From: Paraspadella gotoi
Taxonomy: Eukaryota; Chaetognatha
Assembly (NCBI GenBank): GCA_051294375.1
Contig: CM119269.1
Span: 18,774,471 to 18,838,470 of the forward strand
Reading direction: 5' to 3'
DNA: 64,000 nucleotides
Of this stretch, positions 47,843-58,987 are shown piece by piece; position 1 is the first letter of the stretch; every line of letters starts with the position of its first letter. The notes beneath the pieces were generated by a model. It was given only the letters and a program-made list of their open reading frames with translations. It had not been told where the DNA came from and ran no database searches. The translations under genes were made by a program, and so were the position numbers.

Positions 47843-49433
47843 CTCGTCATTTCGGTTTCGCCTAAAAAATTCGGGTGAACGTACTCTTCAAGGTCTGGGA
47901 CATTGGACAACGACCCAAAACGTAGACGACTACACCTAGAATAACGACTGTATAGGACAAGGACATATCAATCATATGATAAAACGACATTAGTTTTCAT
48001 TACAATATTCTCATATTTTCAGTTGCTGAGCGGAAGAGGATTTTTTTAGAAATTAAGGTTTCGATTAACAATTATATTAACAAGTGTATTCAAATAACGT
48101 AGTATAAAAACCTACTTACGGTTCAATTTTCATCGTCGTCGTCGTCGTCGTCGTCGTCGTCCATAAACTCTAAACTTAAAATCCGGGTCTTTGATCTTTT
48201 CTCCATCGCCCCTCCCTCATGCCCCTTACTCTAGAAAAAGAAAATTAAAAAAAAAAACTTAACGGAACTCATGACGCAAGGACCACGCATGCGCGTTCCC
48301 CGTCAGATCGATTGACGCAACTTCTCGTTGAAGAGGAACCGAATGAACGGTTCGTTGTCCGTCGAATCGCGAAAATGTGTCGACAAAAGGGAATCGCCCT
48401 CAACTTGTAGGCGAACAAAAAAATGAGAAATGATATGAGAAATGATATGAGGATTTCACTTTTCTAATTAAATTAATTATTAAACGAATGCTGTCCCACT
48501 CAATTTAATTTTCCCGCGTAGTCGAAGTCGCTGATCAAAATTCGAATTGTACATCGCGAACAATCTTGTACTAATGAACATTTACGTATTTATAATAAAA
48601 TTATATTTTTAATTTTAAAATTTTTCGCATTTGGCCATAGGTGCCCTTTTTACTTCTTAAATTATTTTATTTCAAATTTGTTCTTTCTTAGTTTGAAAAG
48701 AAGAAATATCTAAATTCCTCATAAAAAGTTGATAGGTGAAAATTAACAAAAAAGATTTTGAAGTACTATGCAGTAAGGCGGGCCAAAATTGATCACTTTT
48801 TATCATTAAGAGTTCTGTAATATAAAATTCATTAGTCCATCATATACTTAATCAATATTTACTATCACTTTTTTAACTAGTGAAGCACAGTATAACATTA
48901 AAGCATTTAAATATTTATCAATACATAGGCAATGAAAAATTAAAAAAAAAAAAATTTTTAAGAACGGATTCAGATAGCCCATAAAAAGTTGTCTACACAA
49001 AGTATAACGCGTTTTTCAATAATTCGATGATAAGTGGGTCAAATAATGGAAAAACTTTTTAAAATCATCATTATCAATATCATCATCATCATTGTACCAT
49101 AATTTTTATAGTTTTGTTAATTTTAACCAATAAAACATAAAAAATTGGAAATCTTGTAGTAATATTTTTTATTTACTTTTTCAATCTCTGCCCGATAAAC
49201 TTTAAATGCTTCTATGTAGTATGTTATTAACTATATATAAAATCTTATTTTTTTAAAAAATTTCATCATCCCACAGGGATGCTCTAACGTTATTTATATT
49301 ACAGAACTCTTAGTTATTACTTTGTTCCGCCTTACTATGCAGTCCTATCCAAAAAAAAAGCATAGTATTAAAGCGTTGATAGGTACAAGGCTTCTCAAGT
49401 GTTCACGATTCATTATTCACATTTTAATTAGGA

Positions 49434-49598
49434 TTGGGATTGCTTTTAATTTTTTTACTAGGCCGCCCTGTTTTCCTGTTCACCGCTACCACCCTTTGTA
49501 TCTCCCTCTCCCGATTCGCCCTTTCCCCTCTGAGAAGTGAAACGGACTCGGACGCCTCCGCGATCGGGGCGGAAACCATTTCGCCACCGAAACGGGCT

Positions 49599-49641
<43 letters not shown>

Positions 49642-49892
49642 GTTCGCTTTTTGATTTGGGATCGTCTTCTCCTTTAACGTCTTACGTCGTTTTTCCCGTC
49701 GGTGTAATCGATGGGCGTCGTCGCATTGAGAGAGAGAGAGAGAGAGAGAGGAATGGCGGAGTTCGACGGTTGGTGTCATGGGCGTTGTCGTTCGTTTAAA
49801 AGAGGGGCCGCCGACTTACCCGAGGCAGAGACGAGAAAACTTACCTTCGACGCTTCGCTTCGCGTCGATAAAATAATAGTAAAAAAAATCAG
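49434..49892 (+). other. Candidate first exon of the extracellular-protein gene
   Basis: GC-rich, exon-like sequence containing (GTC)n and (GA)n ends at a strong donor ATCAG|GTGAGT (49892/49893). A frame from 49434 starts with a hydrophobic MGLLLIFLLGRPVFLF, signal-peptide-like, but then runs into poly-Val. A 32-bp candidate exon (50371-50402, TTTCAG..CATCAG|GTAAAT) follows. I cannot join either in frame to 50790, so they may be 5' UTR. Confidence 0.25.
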
Positions 49893-50205
49893 GTGAGTTG
49901 CATAAAATCGGAGATGAAATATCGAACAAAACTTAATATAATTTTCAATTATTATACAATTATCCTTCATTTATTTATATACATAATAATTATATGAGTT
50001 TTGAAAATCTGTTATGCGCTTGGGAACTCTCTTAGCAAGTGGAAACATAGTTTTTACACTCAAGTAAAAAACTTTGCAATTGATATAAACAAACAAACAA
50101 AAAAAACACAAAAAAAAAAAAAAGAAACAAAAAAAAAAAAAACAAACTTGGTCGCATTTTCTTGAAAATAATACTAAAACTTTGTTGCTTGGATATTCCT
50201 AATTC

Positions 50206-50215
50206 NNNNNNNNNN
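50206..50215. other. Assembly gap (10 N)
   Basis: Ten N, followed directly by (GA)n. The gap probably stands for an unresolved microsatellite of unknown true length, and may hide an exon. Confidence 1.
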
Positions 50216-50562
50216 AGAGAGAGAGAGAGATGAAAAGATATATGCAGAAATGGGGGAAAAAGGAAGAAAGTCGACAAATAGGAAGAGGAATCATAGTGAG
50301 TGTGGGAAGGGTAACTGAGGTGGGAGAACTGTATTCGATTCTCAACAGCTGTCAACTTATTTCTATTTCAGCCGCGCCACACAATTTTAACCACAACCAT
50401 CAGGTAAATTGACCACTTTCATATTAATTATCTTAATCATAATAATCATCGAAACGTAGCTCTTCAAAAATGATTTTGTGGCAAATAATGATTATAATAA
50501 TGCCACAATTTACAAATTTATAAATGTGAAAATTTAAGTTTGAAATTTAAGATTTTGTGGCA

Positions 50563-50595
<33 letters not shown>

Positions 50596-50789
50596 TCCAC
50601 AATTTACAAGTTTATATATGTTAAAATGTAAGTTCTTAAATTTTGTTTCGATATCCGATAATTGCTTTGAAAAGTTTTACGAATGCGATTGTTGTATGGT
50701 TGTCCTATTCATATATTTATATATTATTTTACTGGATTCGATTTTTTTCTTAATTCTGACCTTTTCTTTAAAATTTTCTTTCCGCCCAG

Positions 50790-53700
50790 CATTTCTTGGA
50801 TCGCAGAGATCTGGAGGAGCGAGGAGAGAAACTTTGCAAGAAATGTCCGGTTGTTCTCAACCACCTGACGTGCAGCACGGGCTACAAAGCCATCTACGGC
50901 CCTTTGCAGAAAGACTGCCGCTGCGTCAAAGCTTACAAGTGTTGTGAAAAGTGCAAAGCGCTCACAGAGAAAGACAAGAAAAAGTGTAAACCTGGTAGGT
51001 GTCTCTGGTTTCGAATTAGTATTACAAAATAATGTATAAGTTTTTAAATTTCGAGTGTGATTTTTTATGCACCGTTTTATATTCTTATATTTAATATAAC
51101 TATTTCACAATTTTTTTTTTTATTAGGTAAATATATTCCAAAAAGAATCCACGATTGTTGTGGATGCGAACAGATCGTGTGCAAACCTTGTCCGGAGTTC
51201 CTTCTACCTGGTCCAGGAAGTAAGTAAGACAAACGGGGCAATAAGTCAGGGGCAAGATAGCTTATTTATTTAAAAAAATGGATCATTTTTATTTTTGTTT
51301 GTACAAATTTCATATTCCCCTCTTTCCATTCCTCCAACTTTCTCACCCCGGCCCTTGCCCCCTTCTCCAGAGGATGTCCCTGTAGACTTCGAAAACGCAA
51401 CAAAACTTACCACCAACGACAAAGTAAACAAACCAAAACCCGAAGATGTTTTCAATAACGACAAACCATTCAAGATTAAGCCTGGAAAAGCCGTCATCGC
51501 CAAGCTCGACCTGCCAGTGCACGTAAGCAAAGTCACCATCACTGGTCCAGAAGATCCGAAAAAAGCCCCAAACAAGTTTACCCTCCTCGTGTCTAAAGAC
51601 AAGAAGTGCACAAAATGGGTCAAGATTGTCATGCGAGTGAGAAACTTTGATAAACCAAACCAGAAAAAATCTTTTTCCATTCCGAACATGAGGCGGAGAA
51701 CCAGTTGGTGTGTCGCGCTGAAAATCGACAAGAAGCCCAAGACTACGCCTTCGCCCCCAACCACTACGGCTCCCCCCACCACTATGGCTCCTCCAACCAC
51801 CATGCCCCCACCTACAACCGAACAACCCACTTCACCCGGTGCAACTGGAGGAAGCCCAAATACAGCACCCTCCCAACCTACGGGCCCACCAAGCGTTACT
51901 ACCCCTCAGGCAACTACTACCACCACGCTTGGGAAACCTGGTGAACCAGGCGGAAATGGTGGACCAGGTGGACCGGGGGGTCCAGGAGGACCTGGAGGCC
52001 CTGGCGGACCGGGTGGACCAACCACCACTTCTGGACCTACAACAACTACAACCACAAATTTGCCAGGTAAACCAGGTGGACCGGGTGGACCACTCGGAAA
52101 TGGAGGGCCAGGTGGACCTGGAGGGCCAGGTGGACCTGGAGGTCCTGGGGGTCCTGCAGGGCCTGGAGGACCGGGTGGACCTGGAGGACCAACTACCACT
52201 CCTGGACCTACTACAACTACTTCTACTAATATACCTGGTAAACCAGGTGGGCCTGGTGGTCCACTTGGCAATGCTGGACCAGGAGGACCGGGAGGACCAG
52301 GAGGACCTGGAGGACCTGGTGGACCTGCTGGACCTGGAGGACCGGGTGGACCTGGAGGACCACTACCACTCCTGGACCTACTACAACTACTTCTACTAAT
52401 AAAGCTGGTGAACCAGGTGGTCCTGGTGGTCCACTTGGAAATGGAGGACCAGGAGGACCGGAGGACCAGGCGGCCTGGAGGACCTGGAGGACCTGCTGGC
52501 CTGGAGGACCGGTGGACCTGGAGGACCAACTACCACTCCTGGACCTACTACAACACTTCTACTAATATAACCTGGTAACCAGGTGGGCCTGGTGGTCCAC
52601 TTGGGAAATGAGGACCAGGAGGACGCGGAGGACCAGGTGGACCTGGAGGACCTGGAGGACCTGCTGGACCTGGAGGACCGGGTGGACCTGGAGGACCAAC
52701 TACCACTCCTGGACCTACTACAACTACTTCTACTAATAAAGCTGGTGAACCAGGTGGGCCTGGTGGTCCACTTGGAAATGGAGGACCAGGAGGACCGGGA
52801 GGACCAGGTGGTCCTGGAGGACCTGGAGGACCTGCTGGACCTGGAGGACCGGGTGGACCTGGAGGACAACTACCACTCCTGGACCTACTACAACCACTTC
52901 TACTAATATACTGGTCAACCAGGTGGGCCTGGTGGTCCACTTGAAAAATGGGGACAGGAGGACCGGGAGACGCAGGTGGACCTGGAGGACCAGGTGGGCC
53001 TGGTGGCCCTGGAGGACCAGGAGGCCCAGGCGGACCATACACTACGGTTAAACCTGAAAAAACTACTACCCCAAATGGACCACCTGGAAAAACAACTACC
53101 CCAAATGGACCACCTGGAAGTGTTACTATCATACCTGTTCCAACTACAACTAAAAAGCCTGGCACCCCTGGAGGACCTGGCGGACCTGGAGGCCCTGGAG
53201 GACCAAATGGACCTGGAGGACCTGGTGGTCCTGGCGGACCGGGTGGACCTGGAGGACCAACTACCACTCCTGGATCTACTACAACTACTTCTACTAATAT
53301 ACCTGGTCAACCAGGTGGTCCTGGTGGTCCACTTGGAAATGGAGGACCAGGAGGACCTGGAGGACCAGGCGGACCTGGAGGACCTGGAGGACCTGGAGGA
53401 CCGGGTGGACCTGGAGGACCAACTACCACTCCTGGACCTACTACAACTACTTCTACTAATAAAGCTGGTGAACCAGGTGGGCCTGGTGGTCCACTTGGAA
53501 ATGGAGGACCAGGAGGACCGGGAGGACCAGGCGGACCTGGAGGACCTGGAGGACCTGCTGGACCTGGAGGACCGGGTGGACCTGGAGGACCAACTACCAC
53601 TCCTGGACCTACTACAACTACTTCTACTAATAAAGCTGGTGAACCAGGTGGGCCTGGTGGTCCACTTGGAAATGGAGGACCAGGAGGACCGGGAGGCCAG

Positions 53701-56700
53701 GTGGACCTGGAGGACCTGGAGGACCTGCTGGACCTGGAGGTCCGGGTGGACCTGGAGGACCAACTACCACTCCTGGACCTACTACAACTACTTCTACTAA
53801 TATACCCGGTAAACCAGGTGGACCTGGTGGTCCACTTGGGAATGCAGGACCAGGAGGACCGGGAGGACCAGGTGGACCTGGAGGACCTGGAGGACCTGCT
53901 GGACCTGGAGGTCCGGGTGGACCTGGAGGACCAACTACCACTCCTGGACCTACTACAACTACTTCTACTAATATACCTGGTCAACCAGGTGGGCCTGGTG
54001 GACCAGGAGGAAACGGCGGACCTGGCGGACCAGGAGGACCAGGCGGACCTGGAGGGCCTGGTGGACCTGGTGGGCCAACAACTACCCCTTATCCTACAAC
54101 GGGAAAGCCAGGGCAAACCACAACTCCAGGGGTCACAACCAAGCCGACACCCACACCTCCAACTAAACCCGAGACTGTCGAATTGCGGAGGATTACTATG
54201 CTTAGGAGAGTCAAAGCAGGTTGGATCAATTTACTTAATATCACGTAATTTTTTGGGGTTCAGTTCTACATCTATCAATTGATCTCCTTCACATAAGCTG
54301 CTGCAGCAGTCACGCCTCCTGACCGTTTTTAGTCGGATCTGCTTATCAGCAGATTCCGACTCTATAATTCACTTTGTCGGTCCGTCGGTCCGCCACCACA
54401 ATCTTGTCGGTCATTCACTTAAATCATGTCACAACATTGAATTATGATAAATTAAGTAAATAAAAACTATGTCCGTCCGTCTGTCTGTCCGTCTGTAGGT
54501 TCGTCCATCCCCTTTAGCATTAAACTCCAATAACTTGTGATTGGATGGATAAATTGGAAAGAAATTTTGTGTGTGGATAGGAAAGTGTGTGATTGAGTTG
54601 AATATAAAGTTCCGATGGAATTTTGCAAGGGGAAATGAGTTTAAATGGAAAAAACAAAAGTCATGTTTACCGAAAAATTTTTTACTTATAATTACGTATA
54701 ATTATTCTATTTATTCAGAATTGCATGGATGAACAGCGATACAATTTTGGTTGAGGGTAAAAGTTTGTCATTAAGCTAGCTATTAAGTTTTGATGGAATG
54801 GTGCAAGTAATATAATGGTTGAACTGCAAGTAATATAAAAATTATTAAAACAATTATGCAATTTGAGCATATTATGCAAGTTGAGCAAATTATGCAAGAT
54901 AGCCAAATTATGCAAGTTGACCAAATAATGCAACTAGGCCAAATTATGACAGTTGACCAAATTATACCAGTTGACCAAATTAATCCAGTTTACCAAATTA
55001 TGCCAGTTGACCAAATTATGCCAGTTGACAAAATATGCCAGTTGACCAAATTATGCCTGTTGACCAAATATTGCAAGTGAACCAAATTTTTGAAGTAGAC
55101 CAAATTTTGCAAGTTAACCAAATTATGCCAGTTGATCAAATTAGGCAAGTTGCTAAATTATGCCAGTTGACTAAATTATGGTGGTTGGTATTGGCGCAGC
55201 TCCTGGTAATGATTGATAGATAAATTGATTTATAGATATGTTCATAAATTTATAAAAAAGTCTCTTATGATTTGTTATGTTATGATTTGTTATGATCTGT
55301 TAAGACAACAAATTGAAAGTCAGAAAGAATTATAGTGATTTAACAGCGGAATAGCTTATTACCGCTTAATTATCGTAGGCAGATCCGACATTGTTTGCTC
55401 AAACTCAAAAAATCTATTAAACATTTAAAAAAATTACAATTATTTCTACTTCCAAGTCAAATTGGAATTACGTAGCTCTAGTTCATTGTTGAAATTATGT
55501 AGGATTCAAATAAGATTCATTTTATAATTCTATTGAGATTCAGGAAAAAAACAAGGAGAGTGATTTCACTCTCTCTCTCCCTCCTCTTTCTTTTCTGTCT
55601 CTTGCTCTCTCAGCTCTCTTTGTTTGTCTTTCTCTTTTATATGCTTAAAAAGGCTCTCAAATAAAAATATGTTAAAAATATTTTTGTAAATTTATTGTAT
55701 GATTTATGTATAAAGTAAAAATTATTAAAAAAATGGGAGAATCGTTGAAATCTTAACGTTCATTTGTTTTCGTCTTCAGGCAAGCCCAAGCCAGGACCTA
55801 ACCAGGTAGTCTTTGAATGCCCCAATCCATGCGACAAGCCAATGAAGCACAAGGACAGCAGCACCAAGTGCCCCATCTACAAGTGTGAGCGCCGCCCAAG
55901 ACCTAACTACCCAAAACCGGTAAGACATTTTTATTATAACTAACTAATAACTACATTTCTTTAGGTTTTGGTCTTTTTTCTTTTTATTTCCGTTTTTTCT
56001 TCATTTTTTTTGGCGACTTGTTATCTGTCTTTTAAGTACTATTCGAGTCACTTACAATAAATTTTGAAAAACAAAATTAACAATTTGGTATTGAATATTG
56101 TAACTTTTAGAAATCGATGCAGATGAGTTCATCAATCCTAGGAGAGTATTTTTCTTTCTTTCCTAGAATTGTACCGAGTGTCAAAAGGAGTGGTCGGTCA
56201 CGGACCGATGCGGCCACCATCGCGATGTGTGCAAGTGCGTAAAAGTGCCAGAGTGCAAACCCCCGATTCCGCCACCGAAGGAGTGCCACAAGATCGTCAA
56301 GGTTGACCTCAAAGAGACGGCCTGCACTAAAAACAAGACGACCTGCGAGAGATGTTATCGTTACGAGTACGAACCCATCAAGATCAAGCCTATCGTCAAA
56401 AAGGTGCGTCCCTTAATTTAAAGAGAAAAATTTATAGGAAAAATATTATTTTCCTTTTATTTATTTTTATTAGTCTACTTATTTTTGTTGCGGGAATAGT
56501 AATTTGTTTGTAAAACAAAACCATGTATGTAACATCTGAAGAGACAGTGATTATTGTTATGTGTTAGTGACAGAACCGTTCAATATAAGCAGTCCCTGAG
56601 CTTCGGATCAGGCTGTAACACCATGTTACTGGCGGGTTAAGCGCCCCATCCCTCTTAACTGCTAGGCGACCACCGGGCAAGAACTCCGGACCTTTGGGTT

Positions 56701-58955
56701 GGGAGGTGAATGACTTGCCTCCGGCACCAATGGCCGCTGATGAACGGTTGGTGGATTTTAGTCCACCATACATCCCCCCCTCCCGTAGGGAAAAATCTGT
56801 TGCGTCTCTTCAGTGAATTGTTGGTGAAAAGTACGTCACCAAGTTGAGGCATGTTGCCTCATGTGTTGTTGGCGGAAAGTGCATAGCCAGGTTGAGGCAT
56901 GTCGCCTGAAAGTGTTGTTGTTGCTGTAGTGTTCGGAAGTTGGGCTCACCAATGAAGAGACAGTGATTATTGTTATGTGTTAGTGACAGAACTGTTCAAT
57001 ATAAGCAGTCCCTGAGCTTCGGATCAGGCTGTAACACCATGTTACAGGCGGGTTAAGCGCCCCGTCCCTCTTAACTGCAAGGCGACCACCGGGCTAGAAC
57101 CCCAGACCTTTGGGTTGGGAGGCAAATGACTTGCCTCCGGCACCAATGGCCGCTGATGAACGGTTGGTGGATTTTAGTCCACCATACATCTTTTATAAAT
57201 TATTTTTCGTCTTCAGCAATGAGTAGTTTTTAATATCATTAACTTGTTTACGTATTTTTCTCTTTCTTATATACAGTGCAATGCCGATTGTCTGGAGGAA
57301 AAGATAATAAAGGGCAAATGCGGGTCCTACGCCGTCGTTTGCGCCTGCAAGGACGTCAAGAACTGCTTCCCCAACAAGCCCAAGTGCCCCAGCGACAAGT
57401 GAGTTGTTTGTGAATTGCATCTCTCCAGTTGTGACCACCTTTCAGAAATATTAATGGCGACATTTGCTAAATATCTAGATTTACTTGTTTGTTTTTTTTT
57501 GTCTGCCCCTTATCGGTAATAAATATTTTTTCAAAACTGTATGGTTCAGTTACGGATTTATTTAAAGCAAAATCACCCAAAAAATGTTATCAATGCGCTC
57601 TTCATGCTCTCTATCAAGGTGTCCCAAGTGTCACAAAATGGAGAAGAAATACATCAAGGACCTCTCCAAGTGCGTGAAGAAGAAGAACGGCACTATGGTC
57701 TGCAAGAAATGCTATAATTGGTTTCCGGTCCCGATCAAAATCAATAGCACTCTTCCTGAGGTCAGTTAAGGGTCAGCATTTACGTTTGCGCGTCGTAAAT
57801 AAGTCGCTTCCAAAACTGATTTATTATCATTTTAATTTTAATTTTAAACGTTATTTTTCATGAAAACTCTCTCAAATGATATTTTGTGATCTTTAATAAA
57901 AATAAAAGGTTAAAGATAAAGAGATTTTCCCCCTGACATTTTGACATTTTTGGTCGGTCCAAGTCTAAGTCTAAGTCTAAGTCCAAGTCTAAATTGAGTT
58001 TTCTTAAATCCTCATTTTTTCCTCCCCGACCAAACAGAACTGCGACTTCCGTTGCAAGTCGTTGGTGCCGGTCAGCAAGGATTGCGGTTCCGCCGTCACT
58101 TGTCAATGCATCGATAAAAAACCCAAGTGAGTCATAGACATTAGACATTAGACAAGTACTAGTAAAAGTCAAAAATATTTTTTGTCAAATTTGTTTCCAC
58201 TACGAAATCTGATTCAAAGCCGACATTAGTTTTAACAATAGCAAATACTACGAATTTATTATCGGTGACTAGGTTCTGCCAGCCAAAGAAGAAGGTTCCA
58301 TCCAAATGCTACGAAGCCAAGAAGATCAAAAATAAGGAAGATTTCATGTGCACCAAGGACAACAGCACTTGCGTGCCATGCTGGAGCTGGGAGTACACGA
58401 AGAAGGAGTGCACGAACAATAAGACGGTGAGATAGATAATAATGTTGACGATTGTGCTGGTGATGTTGTTGTTGGTGATTATGGATATATGATGATAATG
58501 ATGAATTCATGTTGACAATTATGTAATGACGATGATAAACCTCGATGATTTACACAAAAAATAATAAAGCCTGAGATGATAAACAAAATATATATACATA
58601 TATATACATACTTTCAAAGTTAATAAATATATTTAATAAATAATAAACTTTCCTTGCAGACATGCTTGAAACCTTGCCAAAGCAAAGTGGAGGTTCACGA
58701 CAAATGCGGTTGTTACGTCGAGAAATGCAAGAATCACGTGATCAAGGACTGCCAGCCGACCAAGCCAACCTACGATCCATGCTTCAAAGAACCTAAGAAG
58801 AATTACACTGGCGCCACCTCTTACAATGACCAAAACAAAATATGCGAAAAGTCAGTACCGGTTCTTAAAGAAAGTGAAGTCAATTTTTACGTACTCTCGT
58901 TTTTTTTAAAGTGATGGGAAGAAAGAACCTTTTTTTTTAATAGAAAAACCGTAAA

Positions 58956-58987
<32 letters not shown>

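Noticed and set aside
51906-54116. Long Gly-Pro-Pro-type 'collagen' frames on the minus strand
   Set aside because: They are the complement of the (GGP)n minisatellite: GGP codons read backwards also give Gly/Pro. The + frame is supported by flanking exons, splice phases and the non-repetitive domains at both ends.
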